Source of the DNA: Corticium candelabrum
Lineage: Eukaryota > Porifera > Homoscleromorpha > Homosclerophorida > Plakinidae
Reading direction: 5' to 3'
NCBI RefSeq assembly: GCF_963422355.1
Contig: NC_085102.1
Location: forward strand, 1-64,000
Length of the DNA stretch: 64,000 nt
The notes below the pieces were generated by a model. It had not been told where the DNA came from, searched no databases, and saw only the letters and a list, made by a program, of their open reading frames with translations. Positions 33,200 through 42,899 of this stretch are shown here, piece by piece; within the stretch, counting starts at the first letter, position 1, and every line of letters begins with the position of its first letter. A program made the translations under genes and the position numbers.

Positions 33200-33490
33200 T
33201 TTTTCAATTAAGTCACAGTCAAGAATTCTTTTGGAGACGCTTATGTGAAATAGCAAGTCATTCCATGCGGGAGCTGATGCTGAACATGGGGAAATAATCA
33301 AGGACCATCGCTATGAAACCAATGTCATCGCAACTGGAGTTGTCTTCTATCCATTGGCAGTGGAATCATTTGGTACATGGAGCATACATAGCCTGGAAAT
33401 TCTGAAGTCTATTGCGAGAAAGACGTCGCTTTTGCATACTTCGACAATTAGCAAAGCTGTGGTTATAACTTACATGAACAACTATAAATA
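33200..33490 (+). pseudogene. Retroelement C-terminal fragment
   Basis: A frame reading DAEHGEIIKDHRYETNVI, ATGVVFYPLAVESFGTW and SIHSLEILKSIARKTS matches the C-terminal tail found after reverse transcriptase in many invertebrate retroelement proteins (YxFxPxAVExxGxxGxxAxxFL pattern). Only this tail is present. It lies within CACTA-2, between the left subterminal array and the transposase 3' end. Confidence 0.45.
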
Positions 33491-33497
33491 GGACTTT

Positions 33498-33506
<9 letters not shown>

Positions 33507-33554
<48 letters not shown>
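33507..33554. repeat. (TA)n microsatellite
   Basis: About 24 TA dinucleotides; a second shorter (AT)n run is at 33723-33743. Confidence 0.97.
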
Positions 33555-33557
<3 letters not shown>

Positions 33558-34033
33558 GAATGATTTTAAATGACTACATTTAGTTTCAAAACATAGCTTC
33601 TTAGATTTTTTTCATAGGTGTGATATCAAAAAAATTTATTTATTGGCGATCGAAGCGAGCCACTACCTTGTCATGTCAACTGAAATCGATGTATTTATAA
33701 AAAAATGAAGAAATAGAAAATAATATATATATATATATATATATTCTCGTTTCACTTGGCACTATCCAGAGCACACCGCGTGGAGGTGGAAACGAGCTGT
33801 GCTCCAAATTTGATTGGGGAAGGGTGTTAGGACCTTTCATCGTACTATATAACGAAACAAATTAAGACCCAATTCAACGCAAAGATACTTATACAAGTCA
33901 AATGTCAAGTTTCGACAAAAAGTATCAGCTAAAACAGCAATAACCGAATAGGGAATCCACAAAGCCCATCTAGATAGAGGAACACTAATAACGAAACCTT
34001 ACGTTCAACGTAGACGGAGAAAGAAGGAAGCAA

Positions 34034-37000
34034 TCAGACACTGACGTTCAAAATGGCGTCAAGGTGCCTAGAAATTCTATAGTTTAAGACCCAAATGTAG
34101 TTACTACTCGGATCTTTAGCCACTGCTACAGGGATGACGTCATCGATTGGCACGAATGGTTCCGTGTAATCAACATTAGTTGGATCATTCGTGTTTATAC
34201 TCCACAACATAGTTTCTGTGTCTTGTTGAGCTCTCCTGGCCCAAACAACTTCCGCCACTTGAATGGACTCGTCAGGAAAGAAACCTACTTCACCAAGTCG
34301 TAAGACTCTCGCAAAATAGACGTAAATAGGATCTTGTCCATCGTCTGTTGGTACGTAGACACAGTGTGGCTCTTCTTCATCGGTTCGTGCTTGCCTCATG
34401 AGAACAGCGATCCACGACGACTCAGAGGCTGGAACTTTATTTCTGCCCAGCGCTCCGACTGGTCTGACATGAAGCATGTTGCCAGGGACATCTACATCAG
34501 GAATTGCTGCACGACGAAAGGATTTGAATTGAACATCTGGACCATGACGCAGTAATCTGATTCGACTCTCGTCAAGACCGAGATTGTCTTCTGGCATCCA
34601 TTCTCTCATAGTCGGAAAAGACGAGTTGTTGGCCTGTTGTTTCTCTTCTTCATACCTTGTAGCAAGATCGCCGTAGTCTCTGTTGTATACTCGAAAGAAA
34701 TCTACCAGGTGATCGTACTCAACACGTCCTAGTATGTCCACTCGAGACTCTCCATAGAGATATCCAGATGCTCGTCCTGTGACACGTTGTACCATGTACT
34801 TCGTATATCGCCGATCAAAGTCTTCAGTGTCTTGGTCAGACTCAAAACCTAACAACTGAAATGACTCCCTTGGATATAATGGGTGTATATTATATATCGG
34901 TGAGTCTGGCGGTACCTGCAGTCGTAGCAATGTACACGTGCTATGTACAGAAACAGTCTCCATGACTGTAGCTTCGGGGAATCTTTTGCTGTGGGCACGC
35001 CTACTTAACATCCCCATTAATCTTTCACATCCAAACATCCATGTGCTGTACACAGTGCCATACTTTCGTATTGCTACAAGGGAATGATAAAGAAGATGTA
35101 ACATGACAACTTGCAAAGAAGCTGGAAAGTTTAGTTCTACTTCAGCTAGTGTTTCATGAATTAAAGATTCAAGGGCGTCTAAAGAAACAGCAGTATGTAC
35201 TGAAGCGGCTATATCACGCAGACAATCAAGGAGACGAAACAAGACTAGTCGTTGACGTTCACCAAGGAGACCACGCAGACAAAATTTTAAGATTCCCGTA
35301 GTGACTAGTTTCAGCCAATCGCTGGTGCGGTGTATCTTCTGATAATTGGTAAACCAGGAACCTGACTTAAAACCGAAGCCTATCGGTAGACAAATGGACA
35401 TTGCACGGTCATTGGCAATTCTGACCTCTTCCGGCGTCAGTTCCCAAGGCCCTGGCAAAAGTTGGACGTCGTCATCTCCATTGGCTTCTGATGGCCATAA
35501 GTCAAGAAAGCGTCCGTGATCACGTTCTTCTCGTAAAACGTGGTCCCCGACTTTGACAGAATCTCCCGTGAGGAACTGAAACAAATGTACCAAGACATTG
35601 CGCTGTAAGTGCATAAAATCTACTGGTACATTCCCATGCAAACCAAGTCGCACACCAGAAAGAGCCTCTACAGCTGTAGGCCCGTTGACTCCAGTCTTCT
35701 TTTGATATTCTCTTAAGACTCTTTCTGTCATTATTCCTTCCTGTATCCTTTGGCGTATGGCCAAGTATTCTCTTCCTTGGGCAATGATGTCTTCGTGATT
35801 TCGTGGTTCGGGTATGTCGAGGTCCTCTGGGTTGGAATTGAAGTACACTGTGGCGCTTCGTAAATGATGACTGAGAGGACGAATGTACGCTCGGTTGTTG
35901 AGATAGACCACCTTTCGTAAATTGTGAACGTATTGTCCCTGAATAGTACAAAGATGACAACCTTGAATAGCGCCTTGCCCCTTCATGCATAAAACTTTTG
36001 ACTGGGCTTCGTAATCCATAAGTAGAATGTCTGTCACACCTCGTACTATTGAGCCATCACTGAGGACAATCCCTTGATCGAATAGTTGGACAAATTCGTC
36101 AATTACGGGCCTTAGAAAAGAACTTATGTTTTTTAGAGAAGGACCAGGAATGATAGTTGTCAAAAAGGAGTGGGCAAATGAATAACGTAACTCTGGAGGC
36201 AGATTCAAAATATGAGCATAAACATGCCACATAGAGTAGTCCGTTGACCTCTTGCGGAAGGGGTTGACACCATCAATGCTAATTGCTAGAACAAGATTTC
36301 GTCGATCTCCTTCCATGATACCACCATTGACAAATAGAGATTTCCAGTGGTGGGTCTGATGTAGGTCATTAATATAGCCGTTGCTTGGGGATGTAACATT
36401 GTGATGGTGTGTCAGCAAGCCAACCATTCGATCACTTTCCAAAACTTGTTTTAGTCGTGGAATTAAGGGCAAGACTTTGAAGGTTCTTCTTGGGGGACGA
36501 TCAAGTCTACGACGTTGGGGTCTGTATGCCCATGATCTAGGTTGCCTGCGGTACCGTTTTGCATTACATTCAGGACATCGCTCGGCGTCAGTCAACTCTC
36601 CGTAGTAGGCACGACAGCCATTCGGACACATGTGAAAAGAATGTAACTGTTGAGGGCGTAGTAACCTTAGAAACTGTTTGTATGTAGTTGGAAGACGATG
36701 TTCCTTTGGCAAAATATGTGCCAACAGCTTGAGCAACGATTCTAGCGCTTTCTTTGTTACACCACTGTACTGAGTAAACCAAGTTCCCAATAAGAGTACT
36801 GTCTCAAGAATGGTGGTACTAGAGCCGGGGTAGAGATAGTGACGCAAATTGCTCTGGTTATCGCTGTCTCCGTTTTCAGACTCACCATCGCTGCTGCTGC
36901 TACTGCTGTCGACCTTGTGTGTATGTTGTTCTCCGTGTTCAGGACTAAGTTCATCTGAAACAGTCATATGTTAGAATATGCAACCTCCCTCTTACTGAGA

Positions 37001-37574
37001 GAAAACATATAACGTTAAATTTATAATATTTAATAAATCTATTATCACTATATAATTTTAAAAGTACGTTATTTTAAATTTGGACTAAAGCGGCAGCCAA
37101 GAAAACAAATTAAAATATATGCATATTAATATTTAATTAATTATACATATCAATTGAATTTGTCTTAATAACAAATTTATATAAAATAACAGTAAAACTA
37201 TTATGTATATTACTATACATATAGGATTCTATACACTTGTTGCATTTTTTTAGTATACTTACAAATTATGCAAAAATTCATGCTCTAAATTCCACCTTGA
37301 TTAGCTAATTGCACTCTAAATCTACTTCATCTGAACATTGAACACCTGCATGCACGTCTTCTTCTGATGACACTAGAGCCTACATTTGCTCATCATTTGC
37401 GTGTTCGAATTCAGAAGCTTGATCGGACTCGCTTGGCGTTGAAGAGTGTCGGCACTCTGCAGCTGCAGGGCGGTGTATTCCGTGCTCTTTCAGATGTCTT
37501 CTGATTGTGCGTTCACTTAAACGCGATCTTCCGCGGCACACTGAACACAGGCAGAATTCTCTTCCGTCATCCAT
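34034..37574 (-). CDS. Tnp2-type CACTA transposase, two exons
   Basis: Exon 2 (36954-34034) is an uninterrupted 2.9-kb frame; read from its own Met at 36964 it encodes 977 aa. Seen in that numbering: acidic Ser-rich start (20-45), HMCPNGC and ERCPECN zinc motifs (113-133), the Tnp2 signature DGVNPF (231-236), Asp312 and Asp317 in VTDILLMDYEA, GCHLCTIQG (336-339), DFMHLQRNV (449-457), then a DUF4218-like region with LHLLYHSLVAIRKYG, STWMFGCERLMGML and a DUF4216-like tail. Exon 1 (37574-37346) encodes CLCSVCRGRSRLSERTIRRH, a zinc-finger-like start. It joins exon 2 in phase 1 (donor CAG/GTGTTC, acceptor TTTCAG) but has an in-frame TAG at 37380-37382. If the TAG is real, only a protein starting in exon 2 could be made. 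Expected role: excision and integration of the element. Confidence 0.88.
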
Positions 37575-37666
37575 AACGCGTTCGTGATCCTCACGTGTTA
37601 AAATAAGATATTCCGCGTTTATCCAAACTTCTTAATTTATTTCAAATGCAACATCACTATGTCTTA

Positions 37667-38278
37667 AGCTGGATTTACAATATGCAAACGCTTGAGCGTC
37701 GCGTGCGTCGCGTCGCGTCGCGTCACGTCGCGTAGTACAAATTCAAATTGTAAATGGTCTACGCGACGCGACGTTCGACGGACGAGACGCTCGCGACGCG
37801 ACGCGTCCAAATAAAACCAAGTTCTATTTGAGCGTCGAATCGGAAGCTGTACACGTCGCGTCGGAAGTAGCACCTTGATTTCGACCAATCACAGCCAACT
37901 ATAAATGCACGTGTGGCTTCCGTGGGCAATGATTATTGAGTTGGGCGCTGTACTCGACGTTGAGCGGTCTGTAGATTGTGTAGGGAGCTGTCCTTGCTTG
38001 TGGACGATCAACTGCAAGACGTACAAAGACCTGCGTGCATGGGAGAACGCCTCGAAATTGATTTTGAGCAAGCTGGGGGTTCCGGCAGAGTTCTGCTAGT
38101 AGAAAATCGAAGCGCGAGTGGTCAGTTCAATAATTCAGGCAGCGACGTCTACGGCGCGCTGAAATCGTATTGTGAATGGTACGACGCGTGTGACGCGTAC
38201 GTGCCACTCCCACGCAAGACAACGTGACTGGACGCACGCGACGCGACGCTCAAGCGTTCCCATATTGTAAATCCAGCT
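37667..38278. mobile_element. PIF/Harbinger-type MITE
   Basis: Inverted ends AGCTGGATTTACAATATG / CATATTGTAAATCCAGCT flank 612 bp, with the 3-bp duplication TTA at 37664-37666 and 38279-38281, the usual target of PIF/Harbinger. The ends carry GCGTCGC-rich subterminal repeats. It contains a MADF-domain remnant, which fits, because Harbinger elements encode a Myb/SANT/MADF-like second protein. It sits between the two divergent genes of CACTA-2. Confidence 0.85.
37929..38099 (+). pseudogene. MADF/SANT-like domain remnant
   Basis: MIIELGAVLDVER, then CPCLWTINCKTYKDLRAWEN and ASKLILSKLGVP, the three-helix MADF pattern (LW....YKDL.A.....W/..I...L). The frame ends at 38099. Fifty-six residues remain of what should be a 200-300-residue DNA-binding accessory protein. 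It is carried inside the Harbinger MITE. Confidence 0.65.
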
Positions 38279-38544
38279 TTAGTGACACGTGCACACTGTG
38301 TGATTACATGCACTCCTCTCAATCATTTGGCACTAGGAGAAGCTCTTGAACATGTATCTTCATTAATTAAGATTGATGTCCCCGTTCAGTTCATGCAAAT
38401 GTAAGCCGTAGACAAAGGCTCTAGAGACCAACGGTTTGATAAACCCGTCAATCATGATCAGGTACCGCCCATGGGAGGGGCTACGCAGTATACAATCGAG
38501 TTGATAGGCGTAGAGCTGTCATTATACGCTTTCTGCCAGGAATC

Positions 38545-39361
38545 ATGGATGGACCACCTGAGTTGATGAAGGAACGAGAGAACGCTTACGATACAGGGTA
38601 AGCTAGTTAGGTATGTGCATGATTAACAAAAAATCGATGTTCGTGCATACGTGATCGTGCATACAAAAAATAACTGCATCGTGCATACTAATAGCTCTAG
38701 TTTCTCTAGGCAGAAATTAGATTGGCGGCGGATAGCCTTGGCAAGACCTGCTCTAGAGCAGACTTACAAAAGGCTTCTAAGGAGGTAAGCTTCGATTCAG
38801 ATGTCAGTATGATCTTTTCGCGTGATCTCGATCGGTGATCTATAGCTAATATGCATATGTCTGTGGAAACAGGTTGTCAAAGTCTACTCTAGAGTAGGTC
38901 TTGCCCATGTTATGGGAGACATGAGAGAGAGAATAAAACGGCGTGAGTATGACAGAGAGTAAGCGTACATTGTTTTGCACTGTTGTATGCATCTTTTTCA
39001 TAAATTTCGTCTCGTGCTTCGATATCTAGACGAAGACCTCGTCCTTCGACAGCAAATTCCGCCACAAGCTCGAGATCGTCTCAGCACTCTAGATCTGATC
39101 CATCTCTGCAAGAACAGCTCCAGCCAGTTGGTGGTCAAGACGTAGATTTCGAACACCTGCAGCTGTCGCCAACTGCAACCTGTGAAACTATTTATACAGG
39201 TTTCTTCGTGCACGTGACAAATGCAATTCATTAACACAATAATTAAAATTCAATTTGTTGCCATGGTAACAGATGAAATAGATTATGCAGAGCTGGCGAC
39301 AGCTGCAGGGACTGTAGCAACTCCAAGACAACAGGTGCTGCTGTTGCACCATGAGACGTAA
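38545..39361 (+). CDS. Accessory gene of CACTA-2 (TnpA-like position)
   Basis: Candidate exons: 38545-38597 (MDGPPELMKERENAYDT), one at about 38711-38786, 38873-38958 (VGLAHVMGDMRERIKRR), 39030-39199 (Ser/Gln-rich, SSRSSQHSRSDPSLQEQ, then FEHLQLSPTATCE) and 39273-39361 (EIDYAELATAAGTV...). The last three join in phase 2 and phase 1 and end in TAA at 39359-39361, right at the subterminal array. The join between the second and third exons does not keep frame with every splice choice, so the N-terminus is unsure. No domain is recognised. By analogy with En/Spm TnpA I infer a small protein that binds the subterminal repeats. Confidence 0.45.
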
Positions 39362-39531
39362 ATGACCCGTAATTGCTACGTAAATAACCGTAAATGAACG
39401 TAAAGTGGCCATTTACGAATAAATACGTCTATTTACGAGTAGCATCGGCGTAAATTACGGTAAATTACGATGATCGTAAATTCGATTTACGTGCTATTTA
39501 CGTCGATTTACGAGCGTGCGGGCCACTAGTG
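39357..39531. repeat. CACTA-2 right subterminal array and terminus
   Basis: CGTAAATGACC, CGTAAATAACC, GTAAATTACG and CGTCGATTTACG motifs in both orientations, ending GCGGGCCACTAGTG. Shorter than the left array. Confidence 0.75.
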
Positions 39532-39718
39532 CTAGCTAGTGTTTTCCTGAGTTGGTAAGTCAGCCTCCTCAGGACCTGAGTTGATAGGCCTGTCCACACT
39601 GGCAACTGGATCGCGATCCGATCGCGATCCAACCGCAACGCTGTCCACACTTGCAACTCGATCGCGATCCGATCGCGATCCGTCCGATCCACATCGCGAG
39701 GTGGATTCGATCGCGATC

Positions 39719-40367
39719 TAGCCTCGTACCCAGGCCCTCTTGCGCGCCCGGAGAAGAGGGCCTGGTACACGTTGTATTCGCATGCGCGCATAAATTAGAA
39801 GGAAATCGTGGTAATGCATGCACGCATGCGGAACCGGCGTTGTTTAGAATCTCGAGCCGATAATGTCGCGCGCAATGAGACCCAATTTGGCAAATGGTGA
39901 AGGCAGAGCTTCTGGTTTTGATATGGCGTTGCACTACGCTCTAGGCAAGCTTAATGTAGAGCTGAAGGAGCAGCGGCGTGTTGTCGTAGAGCACATCTGC
40001 AACGGAAACGACGTGTTCGTCTGGCTTCCTACAGGATAAGGTAAATCACTGTGCTATCAACTTATACCGTATAAGGGTTGACTGTAAGCTAGGGAAACGT
40101 GGTGAAGAAGATTGTGGATATGTCGTCATTGTCGTGTCTTCTCTAGTATCGCTGATGACAGAACAAGTCAAAGATTGCGTGAACGCGGAGTTTCACATGA
40201 CCTCCGGTCTAGATCTAGGGCTTCGTCACTACTAAACACGGAAGCTGTTTCACTGTCGACTGAGCGCGACATTACCACGATTTCCTTCTAATTTGTGCGC
40301 GCATGCGAATACAACGTGTACCAGGCCCTCTTCTCCGGGCGCACAAGAGGGCCTGGGTACGAGGCTA
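39719..40367. mobile_element. Hairpin-tipped element A (RecQ N-terminal fragment)
   Basis: Starts TAGCCTCGTACCCAGGCCCT and ends with the inverse, GGGTACGAGGCTA; the 9-bp duplication ATCGCGATC is at 39710-39718 and 40368-40376. Each end folds: CCAGGCCCTCTT pairs with AAGAGGGCCTGG across a GCGCGCCCGGAG loop. Inside is the 5' part of a RecQ-like gene on the plus strand. It is the same family as the element at 19416-20050. Confidence 0.85.
39863..40262 (+). pseudogene. RecQ-like helicase N-terminal fragment in element A
   Basis: ATG at 39863, then GFDMALHYALGKLNVELKEQ and VVVEHICNGNDVFVWLPTG. The codon after the Walker A LPTG is TAA where the paralogue at 19.8 kb has TAT. It continues with GKSLCYQ and, after a frame change, VVIVVSSLVSLMTEQVKD (motif Ia). 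It then joins directly to the right terminal repeat. Motifs II-VI are deleted. Confidence 0.75.
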
Positions 40368-40376
40368 ATCGCGATC

Positions 40377-41599
40377 TAGCCTCGGAGCCAGACCGCTTTT
40401 GCACGTGAGGGGGCGGGAAAGGCAAGTGCGAGAGCGGGAAGAAAAAGCGGTCTGGGGACTACGCTATTGTAAGTGAGTTCGGAAGTAGGCGTAACGACTT
40501 AACTCGTTATTACGCTAAACAAGTCTCACAGTTATTAGCTATTAACAATCTACTTACAGTGATTTGAGAACCAGTTGTTTACTAACGCGATTCATGTCAT
40601 CTACGGCAAACAGTCTGCTTACACCTAGAAAGTCTGTATCTTCACAATTGCAGAATTTGCGGCAGTAAGTTTACGTCAGGGCACGAAAAACACAGCTTGT
40701 TTGGGACCAAGCAGGAATTCCACATCACCAATTGCAACTAGACGACTACAAAACGCAAAGAAAAGACAGGATTTTGTCTTACCACTGAACTACTGTGTGA
40801 GCTTCGTCCACTACCACGGCCACGAACCGCTCTCTCAACTCATTTGCTTGTAAGGCGCATCGCCACTCGCGTGAGCCGCGGCCGACAAGCACTTCGGGGC
40901 TTCCATAGACATAGGGGAATTTCCCTACCTTCATAGCAGCGTCTGACGAATCCGACTCACCAGCAAAGGCAGCTGTAAATCCTTTGCGCTTAAAATAGCG
41001 ACCTGATCTCTCACCAGCGACTTCAATGGAGTCACCACTAGCACCACAGGATCCGCGGGATATTGCCGGAAGCCATTGGCTGCAATGCTAGTCGGGCACA
41101 AACGTGCGGGAGAAGATGAAAAATTAGCGACTTTCCAAAGCCCGTAGGAAAGCACGCGAACACGTCCCGTCTACGCACAAGGAGGCGAAGAGATAGCATC
41201 TGCAGTGGCTTCAAATTCTGCACGCCGAACAGAGTCAAAACGCTGGACATGGCAGTTGCAATGGCTTCACCGTCAGGCATTGCTCCGAAGTCATCCATAA
41301 CTACCAGACAACAAGGACGTTCGTACGCTCACACACTAACACCTTAGCAAGCTGTAATTGCGATCACTTACCTCATAACCTCTTGCACCTGCATACGCAA
41401 TAGCGTGTCCTGCTGCGTTGCTATTAGCATTCTCATCACCGATTGGCCGCCTTCCTGAAGGCGTGGGTTTTGATTGGCGCGGTTGCAATTGAGCGAACAA
41501 GAACCCTCCTCTTCCGAACTAGGTTTGATCGGCGTAATCCCCAGACCGCTTTTTTCTCCCCGCCCTCCCACGTGCAAAAGCGGTCTGGTTCCGAGGCTA
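40377..41599. mobile_element. Hairpin-tipped element B (RecQ fragment)
   Basis: Starts TAGCCTCGGAGCCAGACCGC and ends GCGGTCTGGTTCCGAGGCTA. The duplication ATCGCGATC is at 40368-40376 and 41600-41608, so its left copy is also the right copy of element A. The stem AGACCGCTTTTGCACGTG... pairs with AAAAAGCGGTCTGG at each end. It carries a truncated RecQ-like gene on the minus strand, in the same relation to the right end as the longer copy at 17.3-19.1 kb. Confidence 0.85.
40780..41298 (-). pseudogene. RecQ-like helicase fragment in element B
   Basis: ATG at 41298 (MDDFGAMPDGEAIATAMSS), then LKPLQMLSLRLLVRRRDVF and the Walker A motif CFPTGFGKSLIFHLLP. In another frame follow motif Ia (VVTPLKSLVRDQVAIL) and, near 40915-40800, GSPEVLVGRGSREWRCAL and FVAVVVDEAHTV (motif II, DEAH). 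Frameshift near 41050. Nothing C-terminal of motif II remains. Closer to the 17.3-19.1 kb copy than to the fragments in elements A and C. Confidence 0.8.
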
Positions 41600-41904
41600 A
41601 TCGCGATCCTATCGAGATCGGTTGAATCCAATTAGAAATAGTGGGCGTTACCTTTACGTACGCTACGCGTGTAGTCGGAACATCTAGCACTCCTCACTCG
41701 TCTTTGTTCTCGCTCACCTTACGTCGCTGTATCGACGCTTTCTACAAGCAAAGAAACCACACATACACATCGGTCATCAGTCACGTGATAGCGAAATGAG
41801 GCGGAGGTATCGTTTTCAAAGTGCAGTGTGGACGCTCGCTATCCCGATCGAATCGCGATCCATTCTGGTCTAGTGTGGACAGGCCTCTAGAGACTGGACT
41901 GGAC

Positions 41905-42764
41905 TAGCCTCGGCCTCCCAGACCCGTGTAGCGCCGATTCAAAATCGTCCTCCACGGGTCTGGGATGGTACCGCCTCTTCTCAATATATTGCGGTTGGTC
42001 CTAGGACCAGCATTTGAGTTCAGTTTTATAAATGCATACCTTTCCAATTACGGCCGTAATACAAGAACGACGAAGACATGTCCCGCCAGAACATCGTGTC
42101 GCATCCTGTTGCACGGGTACCTTTGTGTTTACAGTAGCTACGGTTTTATCATTTGTGTGTTAGTAGGGAACGCAAACGGGACGTTAGGAAACACTTTCTT
42201 TTACTAGTAGTGCCGCGGACGCGATCAGCATGTGTCTGATCGTCGTGAATCCGCTGCGAGTAGCTGTTAGTCGCGCGTGGAGCTGCGAATTCGCGATGAA
42301 AATTCGCGATGCGCGCATCCGCTGTGACTCGATCGCCGCGAAATCGCGACAAAACTTCGCCGTGAATTCGCCGCAAGACTTTGTCTAGTAGACGTGATCA
42401 TGAAGTCGTTGAGTATGCAGCTGGCTGGCTAGTGTAGATGTCGAAGCATCGGTTCGAACAAATGGCTCTACCAGGTGTCGTTACTGCCGTTGACAGGCGC
42501 AGAATACAAACCACAACGTGTAGGGACGTGAGTTTGCGTGAAGAGCGCACTACAAGTCGTCGTTTGTGTACAGTGTAGTCTTTGGTAGACAGCAGATATG
42601 CATGAGCTGTCTTCAGCTGTAATTGGGAAGGTATGCATTATGAAACTGAACACTAATGCTGGTCCTAGGACCAACCGCAATATATTGAGAAGAGGCGGTA
42701 CCATCCCAGACCTGTGGAGGACGATTTTGAATCGGCGCTACACGGGTCTGGAAGGCCGAGGCTA
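41905..42764. mobile_element. Hairpin-tipped element F (non-autonomous)
   Basis: Starts TAGCCTCGGCCTCCCAGACC and ends in the inverse (GGTCTGGAAGGCCGAGGCTA). Flanks GGACTGGAC (41896-41904) and GGACTGGAG (42765-42773) match at 8 of 9 positions. The stem CCAGACCCGTG pairs with CACGGGTCTGG across about 35 nt at each end. The terminal inverted repeat extends about 110 bp, to the TCCTAGGACCAGCAT phrase. The centre has TTCGCGATG/CGCGAA palindromes and no protein-coding signature. Confidence 0.85.
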
Positions 42765-42899
42765 GGACTGGAGGCTGACACTCCTTGGGCTGGTCTAGAT
42801 GGTTGATATGACTCCGTCTCCTCTCGTTGTTGTTGCACGTCTTTGGTGTTGTTATCTTCAGTCTGCATTGGCACTAAATGATCAATGACATCGGAGCCT

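Larger units (their letters stand above)
32279..39531. mobile_element. CACTA DNA transposon 2, two genes
   Basis: Left end CACTATTGGCCCGCACGCTC (32279) and inverted right end GAGCGTGCGGGCCACTAGTG (39531) match at all but one position and continue into CGTAAATCGACGTAAA on both sides. Both subterminal regions (32290-32785 and 39357-39520) are arrays of GTAAATTACG/CGTAATTTACG in both orientations, as in CACTA elements. Inside are a Tnp2 transposase (minus) and a small divergent gene (plus). The flanks AGT and CTA do not give a clean 3-bp duplication. One alternative is that 32279-32787, which has its own inverted ends, is a separate 0.5-kb MITE and the true left end lies elsewhere. Confidence 0.75.
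39586..41886. mobile_element. Nested TIR element with GATCGCGATC subterminal repeats
   Basis: AGGCCTGTCCACACT at 39586 pairs with AGTGTGGACAGGCCT ending 41886. Next to the ends are tandem GATCGCGATC palindromes. The copy at 49203-49510 lacks the two internal insertions and aligns with both flanks, including the phrase AATTCAATTAGAAATAG and the CTCACTCGTCTTTGTTCTCG stretch. Hence the original element was only about 400-450 bp. No transposase, and no clear target duplication. Superfamily unknown. Confidence 0.65.

Noticed and set aside
35520..35990. 156-codon minus-strand frame
   Set aside because: Shadow of the CACTA-2 transposase in another frame.
33661..38284. CACTA-like ends (CACTACC at 33661 and TAGTG at 38281) for transposon 2
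   Set aside because: Only the 5-mer matches; the 32279/39531 ends match over 30 bp and carry subterminal arrays.
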